Origin: Myxocyprinus asiaticus
Lineage: Eukaryota > Chordata > Actinopteri > Cypriniformes > Catostomidae
DNA: 64,000 bases
NCBI RefSeq assembly: GCF_019703515.2
Contig: NC_059379.1
Span: 26,378,880 to 26,442,879, forward strand
Direction of reading: 5' to 3'
Under the pieces are notes generated by a model. That model did no database searches. It saw only the letters and a program-made list of their open reading frames with translations, and had not been told where the DNA came from. Positions 35,674 to 50,400 of this stretch are shown one piece after another (the first letter of the stretch is position 1; the number at the start of each line of letters is the position of its first letter). Made by a program: the position numbers and the translations under genes.

Positions 35674-38431
35674 CCTCAGCAAAAAAAGAAACGTCCTCTT
35701 TCAACTGCTTTTATTTTCAGCAAATTTAACATGTGTAAATATTTGTATGAACATAAAAAGATTCAACAACTAAGACATAAACTGAATAAGTTTCACAGAC
35801 ATGTGACTAACAGAAATGGAATAATGTGTCCCTGAACAAAGGGGGGGTCAAAATCAAAATTAACAGTCAGTATCTGGTGTGGCCACCAGCTGCATTAAGT
35901 ACTGCAGTGCATCTCCTCCTCATGGACTGCACCAGATTTGCCAATTCTTGCTGTGAGATGTTACCCCACTCTTCCACCAAGGCACTTGCAAGTTCCCGGA
36001 CATTTCTGGAGGGAATGGCCCTAGCCCTCACCCTCCGATCCAACAGGTCCCAAACGAGATTGAGATCCGGGCTCTTCGTTGGCCATGGCAGATTCTGACA
36101 TTCCTGTCTTGCAGGAAATCATGCACAGAATGAGCAGTATGGCTGGTGGCATTGTCATGCTGGAGGGTCATGTCAGGATGAGCCTGCAGGAAGGGTACCG
36201 TATGAGGGAGGAGGATGTCTTCCCTGTAATGCACAGCATTGAGATTACCTGCAATGACAACAAGCTCAGTCCGATGATGCTGTGACACACTGCCCCAGAC
36301 CATGACGGACCCTCCACCTCCAAATTGATCCCACTCCAGAGTACAGGCCTAGGTGTAACGCTCATTCCTTCGACGATAAATGCGAGTCCCACCATCACCC
36401 CTGGTGAGACAAAACGACTCGTCAGTAAAGAGCACTTTTTGCCAGTCATGTCTGGTCCAGCGAAGGTGGGTTTGTGCCCATAGGCAACATTGTTGCCAGT
36501 GATGTCTGGTAAGGACCTGCCTTACATGAGGCCTACAAGTCCTCAGTCCAGCCTCTCTCAGCCTATTGCGAACAGTCTGAGCACTGATGGAGGGATTGTG
36601 CGTTCCTGGTGTAACTCGGGCAGTTGTTGTTGCCATCCTGTACCTGTCCCGCAGGTGTGATATTCGGATGTACCGATCCTGTGCAGGTGTTGTTACATGT
36701 GGTCTGTCACTGCGAGGATGATCAACTGTCCTTCCTGTCGCCCTGTAGTACTGTCTTAGGCGTCTCACAGTACGGGCATTGCAATTTATTGCCCTGGCCA
36801 CATCTGCAGTCCTCATGCCTCCATGCAGCATGCCTAAGGCACGTTCACGCAGATAAGCAGGGACTCTGGGCATCTTTTTTTTGGTGTTTTTCAGAGTCAA
36901 TAGAAAGGTTTCTTTAGTGTGCTAACTTTTTATAACTGTGGCCTTAATTGCCTACTGTCTGTAAGCTGTTAGTGTCTTAACGACCGTTCCACAGGTACAT
37001 GTTCATTAATTGTTTATGGTTCATTGAACAAGCATGGAAAACATTGTTTAAACCCTTTACAATAAAGATCTGTAAAGTTATTTGGATTTTTACAAAATGA
37101 TCTTTAAAATACAGTGTCCTGAAAAAGGGACGTTTCTTTTTTTGCTGAGTTAATATATAAATTGATAAAAAAAAAAACACTTTCCCACTTTCTTTTCTCT
37201 TATGTGACAAGTTCAGATCACATTTCCAGAAACTTCTCGTCCTGTGACCAATTAAGCTCATAGTTCAAAGCGTTCATGCAGCATTGCCATCAGAAAAAAA
37301 GTTTCAGAACTAAGATAAAAAACTGCAACATATCCAAAACCTGGGCAATGACCCCCCCCCCCCCCAGCACGTTTTCTTCAGAGAGATTAGAACTCAAAAA
37401 CATATATGTATAAAAAATAACTCACTTATATCTCCAATGAAAAGTATTTCACACTGTATCAGCAGCAGACAAAAACTCAGCTCAGATCAGCTTTGACAGA
37501 ATAATGTCCGTATACTTATTTCCGGATTTCAGTGGCAATTAAGCTCCAGGACACAGTAACACAGTTTCACTCAAAAGAGGCAAACACTGCAGGATAACTC
37601 ATAGCATTTGCATATACTCAGGGACACAACGGCACTTTTCGCCATCTTCCGAGACACACATTGGTTAACTTTCACTACCCAGTCGTTCCGACAGCGAAAA
37701 AACTTGACAGCACAAGCTCGGTCCAGCTTCTCAACAGCTCCCATCGACACTTGTCAGCACTGTCCATAGAAAACATGGAAAAACGGGCTCCTTTCACTTT
37801 GAGCACTCTCTGCTCTCACCGCATGCTTCAACCACATTTTTTCTCCTCTGACCCCTCTTCTGGTCTCTCTCTTCCGGACACTTTCTCTTCCGGTCTCTTA
37901 CGTGCCACAGTTCCACAAAGCACAATTTCAGAATAAAAGTCCTTGAATATTAACATAGTCCTCCACACATGGTATTACTATAGTAATATTGTAGAAGCCA
38001 TGTTATTTGGAGGAAGCCATAGTTAACCATGGTGTTACTACAGTAATATGGTGTTCATATAGTAACCATGTTTAATTTTGTGGTTTGGTTTTACTACAAA
38101 ATAAAATGGTGATACTATGGTAACTGAAGTAAAGCATGGTTAATTTTTATAAGGGAAGGTTAGGGTTAGGTTTAGGGGTAGGGGTTGGTGTAGGGTGTCT
38201 GTGGGACTCTACAGGGGTGCAAATAGCATCTAAAATTATTTGAACTCAGCGTTTAAAAAAATGCTTTTTGCTGCTCTTTACAACTAGTGCAAATACCCTC
38301 TACCTTGATTTTATGATTTCATTGTTTGTTCTGAAAAGGTTTATTTTATGCTATTTGATTACTACACATTGTTTGTAATGACTTTGGGTTAACAGATTTA
38401 AATGTGGATTTAGCATTTTGATTTGATCTGA

Positions 38432-38494
<63 letters not shown>

Positions 38495-41400
38495 TGAACT
38501 TTGTGGCATGAGTCATCACTTTCAAAGCAGTAGGTGACTGTAAGCAGGGCTCGAGTTCGGGGGGGATGCGAGGGAATGCCATCCCCCTTGTTGCAAAAAA
38601 TACCAAAAACCATCCCCCTTTCAAAACCACCATCCCCCCTTACCATCACTTTTAGATCAATTGTGTCATGTATTAATTAGAACTAATCATGATATCAAAT
38701 ATATAATGCTCTACATTTGATAAATAACAGATTTTAAATATTGGCGATTAGCCGATCAGAATTAGATTTCGATATGTTTGGGGTTGCCAGATTTCAAGAG
38801 ATGAAATCCCCCAATCAGATCTTTACACTTACACAGTTTGAAAATATTCTGCCAGTGTGATGCTTTACTTGTGCAATTTGGCAACCTTGAGTGTGCAAAC
38901 TCTCTCACTGACTACATTTACGTGGACACCAGAAAGCGGTTTATTGCGACAAAGCAGGTTATTGCGAGAAAACAGCGTTCCTGTTTACATGCACTGCATA
39001 TGTGGCATACTCTTTACTCCTGTATATATGCGGCTCGATCAGTAAGCAGCTTTCTCCACAGCAACATAATTTTCCCACGACGCTTGTGTAAATAACAAAC
39101 ATGGGATACGAGGAAGACTTTGCTATTTTATTCTCCGATGCTTTGCTTTATTTCCAGATATTCCAGAGTTGCTGCTGTGTTTGTTTCCTTCACTTTCTAT
39201 TGTGAACTTCAGCTGAATTGCGCTGCAATAGTTGAATTTCCCTCTTACATAAAAACTCAGGGATTTCCCCAATGTATGAGCGCATATATACGAACATGAG
39301 GGACTGTCGATATTTTAAATTGGTGTGTATAAATGAGTATAGTTTATAGTGTATGTGTAATTTCCCAGTGTACTTCCAGAAATGTTGAATTCTTTCCACT
39401 GTGTTGAAATGTTGTTGGGCCCTTTCGTATGACGTTTGTCATCCCGATCTGTTCCATGCATGCACACTCTTCAAACACCCATCAGAACACAGCTGATGCA
39501 TTTAATGGCAACATTAACCTGTGTTCTCAGAGAGAAACCTAGCTGTGTTAAACCGCTTTCTCTTAATCCCTTTAACGCCGTAAAGAAATTGTTTACATGA
39601 CGTTTCAGAATGCTGCTTTCTGCTAAAACCCTGGAATAAACTGTTTTATTAAGTGCATGTAAAAGTGGTCACTGCGAAAAGGCGCCGGTTTTCTGAAAAC
39701 ACCGGCAAAAAGGTATGTCGGAGTTTAGCAAGATGGGTTGACTTGTCCTTCCTATTGTTCACATAAAACTTACGCCACTAAATTTTAAAATGTTTTGCGG
39801 ACTTGCAAAAATGGCCAAGAGAGTAGTTAGAAGAAAATCTTTCTTTAAAAAGACAATTTTTTGTTAAAAAACAATTTTCGCCTTTTGTGTGTAGAACAAC
39901 TTTTTGCACCACTGTTGAAGCAACCTTCATAGAAACAGCCCAAACTTCCATTAGCCAACTAGTTTGGTTATTGGAGTAGAAAAAATGCATGTATATCTGT
40001 TTCTTTCATGATCATAACGTGGATTCTATTCACAAAATCAATCAGAAAAAATACAACAACAGAGCGTAACAGGTGTATATTATAGCCATGTGTAAGGGTC
40101 AGTGATGTGACGCTCATTTTTTTGTCCAGATCTATTAAACTAAAAATACATAAAAATGCAAAACATTTATTTGAATACACCTCTGCTATGATGATCAATT
40201 TTTTATTTATTTTTTATTTTAAGTTGTATTGATATTTCTTCAGGGGCTTAAAGTAAAAAAAATATATATATAAAAAAAATGTTTCCAGAAACAGTAAAAA
40301 AAAAAAAAAGTTAAATTCTTAAAATAATAAATGTTGGCATGACTTGTGCAGATAATCTTTAGTGTTATTTCTTAAAAAAAAAAAAAAAAAAAAAAAATAA
40401 GCAATGAAACAATTGTTTTAAAATATGATTCATTTTTAAAAATGCTTTTGTCCACCAAATCAAAGTCATGTGGGTTAACCAACATGTATTTGTTTATTAT
40501 GTTGACCATAAAAACCATAAAACATAGCTGACAACTTGAGACCCTTAAGACAGTGTGAAGTTTAAAAGAAAAAAAACCATCTGATTTTATTTTTTTTATT
40601 TTTATGAAAAGGCACATTTTGTTCAGGTCATGTGGTGTAACCCTGAGAAAACGTCTTGATATTTTTGATTAAAAAAAAATAAAGGTTTGACGCCACCATC
40701 CCCCTTGAAATTCACTGACTGTAAGCACTTACAGAGAGAGTGTGGCCTGTGTCAGAAGGACTGTGGAAGAATGTAATGTTACATCTCTATTTAATGGCAG
40801 ATTAGCAGGATCCATTTATCTGGACTAGTTAAGCCTCAATAACAATGATTTGTTTAAAGATGTGTAAAAATGTTCTCTGTTAAAATTCTTTCTTGAATTA
40901 CATCTTGAGTCAACTATAAATAAGCCATTTGTCGTTTCACTTAAAGGTGTTATGCACTGTGACTCTGGGACAGTATCAAAACATTCTTTCTTTGAGCAAC
41001 AATCCAGTCCTACACAGCAACACTGACTCGACCAATGGCATGACTTTGGGACGGGACTGTCTGTTTTTGGAATCTGTTTGAAAACAGTGATAATTTTTGC
41101 AATTCTAGACACTATTTTTGCAATTTGTCTGATGCTAGTGATGCAAAGATTACACACCTGAGTCCACCTTTAGAGATAGTTTTAGAGATAGAAGTGGATC
41201 ATAACACATCTGTCATCATTTCAGCTTTCAAATGTAGATCTGTAGATATTACACTAACAAATATGTCTGACACAACAGATGACCATTTACGAGTGTGATG
41301 GATAGTGAAATGATTGTGGCAGTTTGTATAACCATGTGAACATAGATCTCTCTGTATAAATGATATAGCTACATTGTTATAGCTAGCTTTTTTTAAAGAT

Positions 41401-44400
41401 TTGAAATTGTTTCCATGTTCTTCTTCTTGTGTTGTCTGTGTTCCTGATCCCTTCCTAATTGTATCCATATGTTTCTTGTTTGTCAATTACCCGTGTGTGT
41501 AATTACCACTCATGTAACTTGCTATTCAGTGGCTATAATGGTTAGTCTAAGTTTATTTCTTACAGTATTTTCCCAGTTCTATGTGTTTTGGATTCTTGTA
41601 TCTTGTACTCGTTGAATAAAAGGATGCAAGAGAGTGCAATAGTGGGGTTTCAGAAGTAAAATCCCATTCATTTTCTCCATAGAGAAATGTAATGATAACA
41701 TATAACACTTTCAAGACAGACCTGCTTAAAAAAGTCATGTAACTGAATAAGTCCTTCAAAACTGGACAAACCAGCGGACTAATCATCACATCTGAAATGT
41801 TGCTCTGGTCATCCTGAAATAAAGGTGTCCTGAAAATCCAAAGCCTGCATAGATTTTACAGAGCAAATAAGTCTAATACAAACTTGAACTGTGCCAAAGA
41901 GCAGGTTTATTGACACTTTGGAAAAATATATTATAGATCCACATGGTAAAGCCATAAGGAAGGAGGAACGCACACACATAGCACTCCTAGAACCGTGGGA
42001 CGTGCTGTCGCTTCCAGACATGAGAAAGTTACAGTATTTACAGGGTTTTGTCTGTGTGTTCTAAACCGCGAGTATTATATTAATAAAAGATCTCACAGTG
42101 GCCACAATTTTTCCGGAAGTGACAGTTTTGTTCTTTTGAACACATGGGATAGAAAGCGACTTTATTTGCACAATCCCCTATAGAGAAAATGAATAGGAAA
42201 AATTACAGCCCCTGAAGAAAAGTGGCTGGTCACTGTTGTGCTCTTTTAGGTCCTATAACTCCTGCTTTCCTGAGATCCACATTACAGAAAACATGACTAG
42301 AACCATTAAACAAAACAAATGTTTTGTTAACAATAAAGACGTGTTGAATATCAATGTCAGGCTTATATATTGCTGAAATTATTATAGTACAACATGGCCT
42401 CTCACATGTCCCAACAACAATTTGGTGAACAAAAATTATAAAAATAAAATGAAAAAAAAGTTTCATTGGTCAATATTTCTTTGCAGCAGTCAGACTAGCA
42501 TTTGGTTCAGAACTATAATTCAGCTTTATGAGAGATACACTGAGCCAGATCAGGTACTGGCAGAAATTATTTATGTAGGATTCATTGACAGCGTGTTCAC
42601 CGACACCTTTACAGATAAAAGTGTATCACATTTACTTAGTTCTCTCCCATTTGTTTTTCCAGCCTTGAAGAATCCGGCTGCATTCCATGAACAGAGGAAA
42701 AGTCTTGAGCGATCCAAGGTTAGAACTATAAGCAACATTATCTCAAAGAATCCTTCAAAAACAAAGTCACGTGGTATGCGGCATGTCTTTCAGACAATAG
42801 AAAAATAATTAAATTAAATGATTAGAAACAGTGCAATATGAAATTACAACAGGTGATTTCATTGTCTTGGTATTTTGTAAGTGTGTAAAAAAAAACAATT
42901 ATTTAATTAGTTGTGTCAATATTTTGCAGACTGGAGATTACTTAAAACACAAAATCAGAAGTAGGCCTGAGAAATCTGAGCTTATCAACATCAAAATTCT
43001 ACAAGGTAAGACCTTTGGTGCTTGTTACTGCACTCAAAAAATCTGAGATTACGCATTTCAATTAAATTACAAAATGCCATTACATTTAATTGAGTAATTT
43101 ATAACAATAAATAAATAAATAAATAAATAAAACAAAATATTATTAGTTTTATTAATGTAAAAAAATGCACAGGTGTATTAAATGGAATTTCGTTATGAAA
43201 TTTAAATGTGAAAATCTTAAAAACAGGCTAAAGTATTTTTATTTTTATTTTTAAAGTGTGTTGTTGCCAGATTAAAAAAATAAAAACACCCACATGGTGA
43301 AATTGATTATGTTTCAACCTTAGAATTTGAAAATATATTACTAAATGTACTTCCATGTTAAGAAAATGAGTAACACCAAGGTTTGCTTTAGCATCTGCCA
43401 AATGAATGTGCAGTCATGTGTAAATGTAGAGACAATGTGCCAACAAAACAGTAGGAAAATACTTCTGAATTCTTGTTGAAATTTATTTTAAAAATATATG
43501 TTTTGGACAATATTTATATATTTTGATTTTAAAAAAACAAATGAGATTTGGTCCAAAAATGATCTATATTTGCAAAATAATATATCTAACATTTATCCAA
43601 GACACATTTATATAAATGTATTACAAATATATAATACCAATATATTTTCCTGATATAGGAAATTTTGCCATTTTTCTATATTTTAAAATACATTAAAAAA
43701 TTACACATTTTTGCCATATGGGTGCATACACTGAATAACTAAAATAGCATTATAAAGGGGTCCTGGGTAGCTCAGTGAGTACAGATGCTGATTACCACCC
43801 CTGGAGTTGCGAGTTCGAATCCAGGGTGTGCTGAGTGACTCCAGCGAGGTCTCCTAAGCAACCAAATTGACCCGTTTGCTAGGGAGGGTAGTCACATGGG
43901 GTAACCTCCTCGTGGTCGCAATTAGTGTTTCTCGCTCTCAATGGGGTGCGTGGTAAGTTGTGCATGTATCGCGGAGAGTAGCATGAGCCTCCTCATGCTG
44001 TGAGTCTATGCGGTGTCATGCACAGTGAGCCACGTAATAAGATGCGCAGATTGACGGTCTCAGAAGTGGAGGAAACTGAGACTTGTCCTCCGCCATCTGG
44101 ATTGAGATGAATAACCACGCCACCACGAGGACCTACTAAGTAGTGGGAATTGGGCATTCCAAATTGGGAGAAAAGGGGATTAAAAAATAAATAAAAATAA
44201 CATTATAACATCTATGTATATAATGCCATGATGTCATAGAAAATAAGCCTTAAGTGAATCTGACTGTTCTCAGCAGATTTAGAGAAAGTGTATTTTCCAT
44301 AAAGATACAAAACACATGGTTTTGGCTTCAGTCATTACAGACTGTTTACAGCGGGAGCATTTTGACACTTCAGACCGAGCTTTGTGTGATCCACTCTGAA

Positions 44401-47400
44401 TGATGTGCACCTTGGAGGCCCAGACCTGGAAGCTCACACAATAACTGTTTATTCTAAAAATGTCTCTTGTGTTGCATCATGTATGTGTTTGAATGAAGGC
44501 CTGCTATACTGGATTAACAGTGCTTACCAACACTCTGTTTACTGTACAGACACGGCCAGTGAAGGCCCCGTACAAGACTCACAGACAAAACTTAAGCGCG
44601 CCAGGCTTGCCGACAACCTTAATGAGAAAATCGCTCTCAGACCAGGCCCACTGGAGCTGGTGGAGAAGAATATCATTCCTGCTGATTCAACTGTTAAAGA
44701 AGCGGCTATGAAAGGTATTTGAGGCAACCGGAATGTCAATGAATTTCATGGTTTTCACTAACAACCAATAGAGATAAAAGAGTTCATTGAGCAAAATGAA
44801 AACATTTTGTGTTTCAATACTCCAAACTTCCCCCCAAGTCCATATTTATTGAAACAAAACTGCCAAAATAATCATTTTTGATTGGTACATTACAGCATGG
44901 ATTGTTTTATGAATCTGTCACAGTGTGATGCAGTTTTTTTTTCCTTTGCCATTGAAGGATCAGTAAAAAAATATATATATTGGAATCGACAGTAAAACTG
45001 TAGCTTGTATGCGAGCAGAGAAAGCACTGTTTTTATTTTCACATGCAAAGGGAGCATTTCTTAAAGGCACAACAGCAAAAAAAGAAAAAAAAATAGAAAA
45101 AAAAATATATCTATATCTATATCTATATCTATATAGATATATATATATATATATATATATACTTCTAAGGGTCAGAAAGAGGCTGGAAAATAATAATGAA
45201 ATACTAAATTATGAGTTTTTTCTGGACACACACACAAAAAGCCTACTAACATTCAACTACCCATTTACAAGGGAGTATTGCAGTATCAACATTGACACTT
45301 TTTAAAGTCTGTCCGATCACCCCTTGGGATTGATGGCACCCCTATGCATTGCATATATTGCATATATAGTTTTTGCGCCTGCTGCTAAGATTATACAGTA
45401 AGTGGATATTTTAAGTATAAATTGAATAATTTGACTGAAAACCAAACCTTTTAGTGTTAAAATAATAACATTAAAAATCCTAAATGAGTCAACATTTTAA
45501 TTAATTTTGCATCTTCCATTCATGACTGTCCCAACAATGCCCAGAATTCCAAGCTAATGATGTTTAGCGAGATTCCTTAAATTCCTCCCAACCTTTGCCT
45601 CAACAAACACCATTTGATTTAGGAGGCTATTCGCTCTTGCTCACAGGCATTAACTTCCAATGTGTTTACTATGTAGTCTGACCACAGTATGTTGTCCCCT
45701 TAGATCCCCCCAAAGCCAATGTTTTTGGACATGCTCAATGTAAACATTTTGTGTTTCCCCCCTGGAGCTGTCTGTAAATGTATTGCATAAGCCAGGCATG
45801 AGGCTGGGGGCGATAGTTTATATTACCACTGTTGGAAGAGGAACATGTTTTATTGAGACAAATAGCAGCTGTATTTAAATCCACCTTTATGCTGGAGATC
45901 AAATGAATGTCCCCCTCATTTCTCTGTTTTGACTCGTTATGATTTATGTGGCTCCACCAAACCACCTACAAAGGTGTTTGAGAAGATGGGGTGCTCCCCA
46001 GCCATCTACTGCCACTAAAACTGTCCCTACAAATGTCACTTCATAGAAAAAAGAGCTGTACCTGTGAAAGCCTATTTTCAGCAGTCATTATTCCAATCTA
46101 CAAAACTAGGAAGTCATTCTAATGTGGTAATGTGATACTAGAGAAACCATTCTTGACCTTTCACTGACTGAAAATGCCTAAAGTCGAAATTTATGCAGAT
46201 TTACGCATTTAAATTATATGACAAATGTTCATCAAACTGAAGACATTTTTAAATAATAATATTATAAATTGAACATTAATTTGAAGTATTTAAGTTTAAA
46301 TACGTCACATTACGCTTGAGTCAATCATATGTAAATTTTGGTAAAGATTACTCAGTTCAGTTTGATGTACAGTAATTTTGTCTTACAATTGAAATGCATA
46401 AATCTGCGTAAATTTAGACTTTAGGTATTTTCACAGTCAGTTTTTAAAGCTATTAAGGTGGTTTCATTTTCATTTTCTTTTTTTTTCTTTTTTTTTTTTT
46501 TTTAGTTATGAACAAATTTTGAAGAATACAGTATTTAAAATAAATAGTCATGTTTAACACTATGAATGTCTCTACTGCAACCTTGGTGAAGAAAAGTATC
46601 TTTTTCATTCAACAACACAAATTTCATGATGATTCTAAACTTTTCAATGGTAGTGTATGTGGATATGATGAACAATAAGTCCTTAGAAATCTATTCTTTT
46701 GTTCAAAGAAACTTTGAGTACATTTTCATGTCAAATTAGTGCACATGCTCTGACACATTGAGCCATAATGCTCATGCAGGTTGTGCGAGTTTGAATCTGG
46801 CTTGCAACATTTTTTGATCCTGTTCCCCTTCTATAAATCCCCTGCCTTTAAATAAAAAAGTGATCAAAAAAAATAAATAAAAAGGAAATGAAATAAATTG
46901 CATTATGTTGATGAAGTAGGAGCAATATAGTGCATTTTCTTTCCAAACACAACTGTTTTAGACGATCTAAGATGGTACAAGTGGACAGGCAGTAGCCAGG
47001 TGCTCTCTGGGCCTTTTTCATATTGCACAGGCCAGTCCAACATCAACAACTGAAGGAAATAACACTCACACATTTCCCAGTGTGTGACGAAGGCAGCGGA
47101 CAGTGTGTGCCCAGCACACTCGTGCAAAGTGTGCTTGACATGATTAAATCCAGTCTCTGCACTCCTGGCAGGTCACATGCTTAGATATGGAATCAGTCAT
47201 ACAAACACACACAAATAATTGCCCCTTCCAAGTGTGCACTCAAACCAGTGTTTGAGTAGTTAGCAACATTGTGAAATGTGAACTTAACTACATTTTTCAG
47301 TAGCTTGACTGTAGCTCAGCTATTTTCACAATCGTTTAGCATTCTACTTTTTTTCAGTAAGTAGCTGTGTAGCATCACAATGTAGCGTCTTCTTTTTGAA

Positions 47401-50400
47401 GCGAAATATTTAGTTTATAGTAGTGTTGGGTAGATTATTTATGACATAATCAGGTACTGATTACAAATGATACAACTAAAATTGTAATCAGGAATTTAAT
47501 ATTTTAGATTATACTTGGGGGTAATTTTATCAGATTATTTTGGATTACTTATTGCATGTTTTGATGAAAATCTAAGTGTATTAATTACCAATATGCCCTC
47601 ATTTCACTTAACATTAGTAAACATGAAATCATACAGCAATTTGTTTTGTCAGTCCCTGAAATCCCCCACACCCATTTGTAATAACGTAATCCATAAAAAA
47701 ATCCATAAAAGTGTAATCCATTAAAATTAACTGTAATCTGATTACATGCATTTAGTAATGTATTTAAAAGTAATTTATTTTTAAACTAATTACATAATCC
47801 AGATTATATGCAGTCCATTACTACCCCACACTGGTTAATCGCTGCTGTTTATTACTGTTTTTTGACTCAATTATACAAAATAGTTTGTTTTCTAGTATTT
47901 GTATTTATTATAAATATAGGTTGTAGGTGTATTTATGTTCATTTTAATGATGTCACCCAAATTGTTTTATTTCTTCATAACTGAGATCTTTATTCCTTTT
48001 GTGCCAGATGAATACTTTTCTAATTGCAGAATTAAAATATCATCAGATAGTTGTTTTATTAAAAAGATTTTCTCCCTCTAATAGCTTCAGTGTAGTTAGC
48101 AATATTTGTTAGTAGGTTCCAGTATAGCTAACTACTTTTTATTAAGGGTAGCATGACTGCAGTTTAGCTACTTTAAGGTATGAGTAGCTTGTAGCTTGGG
48201 AAGCTACAGTTTCACAGTAGCTTCACCAACAATGACTCACACTGGCCCTATTATGACCCCTTACTCTGACCTGTAGAATATCAAGGCTCCTGCTACAGTA
48301 AAGTGGCCCCTGTCAGTCTCCCCCGACTACATTACGGCACATCTGAGCCAAGTTCTCAACTAGGTGCAATTGACAAACAAATTACAAGTGTTCAACAATG
48401 GCCAGGATCAAGCCAGTGGCACCAGACACATCAGCATTCTGGCATTTGCTCAACACTCTTATATTCCTCCTCCACACATACACAAAATCAGACGCAAACA
48501 CACTCATGCACAAACTCTGGGAGACTTTTACTCAAATATTTACACAGACACAGACTTCAGAGCCTTGTAATTCTTTCAAACACTGCTTGTGTTAAGATGT
48601 TAATCAGTCTTGCTTCACGTTAGCTGAACTGGCGGACTGTGGGGCTCCGTGAATAAATTTTTTCTTATCTTTGCTGCGGCCTGCTTTGTTTTGCTTCTTG
48701 GATTTATCCTTCTATGTATGCTTATCTTAATGCATTCGAGTTCTGTATCTCAGTACACTCTTTTGTCCCTGTCTTATCTCTCTAGTGAACCATGGGAAGT
48801 ACCCCAAGCAGGAGGACTCGTACGCTTTTGAGGAGGACAGCAGCAGTGACAGTCTTTCTCCCGAGCAGCCCCACAGTGAAGAGTCGCAGGGCTCTGCTGA
48901 ACCCCTCCTAGAGAACAAAACCAGCAGCTTGCCCTCCCCCAGACTGACCAGTATTAGCCAGGTGAAACACTGCACTGTCCAACAAAGTTAAAAAGGTTCT
49001 ACATATTCAGACTGATGTTACAGTGACAAAAAAATCAGTGACAGTGTCTGCTAAAATCACTTTTAGAATTATCAAACTGGCCCCCAGTGGCCAAAGCTGG
49101 AACAACAGCCATGTGCATACGCAACAGTACTGAGACCTAAACTGTGTTCTCTCACTTGCTTTGAAAAGATGCATCATGAGCATCCAATTTTTTTCCTGAA
49201 ACATCTGAGTAATAATTACATTAATATACTCCTAACTCTAACAGTTCAGAGAACAGCATACAAAACAGTCTTATTTCACTTACTTGTGTGTAAATGTGGT
49301 ATCTTGCTAACCGAAGATCAGCATTCAGAACTAATGTGATGATTTCCTGTATGATCATGCTGGCATATTCCTTTCCCTTTGAATGTTCATTCGTTAAGTG
49401 ATTTGGCTTTAATCCATTCAGAATAATGCATTGCTCTTAATGTGCAATACAAAATTAGCACAGAGAATGTAGAAAAAGTCCACAAATTCACCTGGGTCTG
49501 CCCTTGTTTTAGTAAAATGTTTCTCATCTGGTGGGCCACTGGTCTGATTTGATAGGGTCGCTGAAAAGTAGGGAAAAAAACAATGCTAAATGCAAAGAAA
49601 AAAATGCAACTCACCTTATAATCATGCATAGTTAACTTAGGATAGCCATATAAATTGGCATATTGACTTTTAAAAGGGACTAAACCCTTTTGTTGTTGAC
49701 GTAAAATGCCAGACATCCAATATTTAACAGCAAATTCACCTTTCACTAGGTAATTTGGCTAATACTATTAAAATATTTGGCCCAGTGTTTGTACCTTGTG
49801 TTAGGTTTGTAAATCACACTTCTGCTGTTGTTTATATATATATATACAAAATTGTCAGTTTTCCTATTCAGCCTACACAGGCATATTCATCATTTTACAT
49901 ATTGTTGATCCTATGCAGTTCATAGTTATTTTAATAAACTTAAATGTTTTATTTAAAGACAAATTAGTTTACCAAAAATAATAATAATAATAATAATTGG
50001 TACTGTGTTGGGTCGCCACTAGATAAAATCTGGGTCATGAACCAAAACTAGTTGTGAACCACTGGTTTTCTTGAAACAGTTTGCAATGTCTAAGAAAATG
50101 TTGCCCCCTATGGTCATAAAGGGAACTGCAGTGTTCTGCTCAGACTCTTGAGGAGCCGTTAGGCACGGAATGACAGATCTTTGACTCAGGGCCCAGCTCA
50201 GCATGCCAGTGTGTTTCTTACACAGTGAAAAGTGTATTGTGGTTGTTGCTTTTACAACATTGCTTCAGGCATCAGAATGATTGCCCATTCTTTGGCAACA
50301 GGCATAATTAATGACTCGCTGTTGCTGTCAGGAGGCCTGGCATGAAATCATAAACTATTACTGAGATCACGTGCAGTAAAAGCGTGTACGAGTTGGGAAT

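Larger units (their letters stand above)
44715..48785. other. Intron 5
   Basis: About 4.1 kb. Holds an (ATCTAT)n/(TA)n microsatellite, a fold-back MITE and a nested repeat pair, listed separately. The remainder (for example 45170-46150, 46450-47230 and 48250-48785) shows no exon or RNA gene that I can support. Confidence 0.6.
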
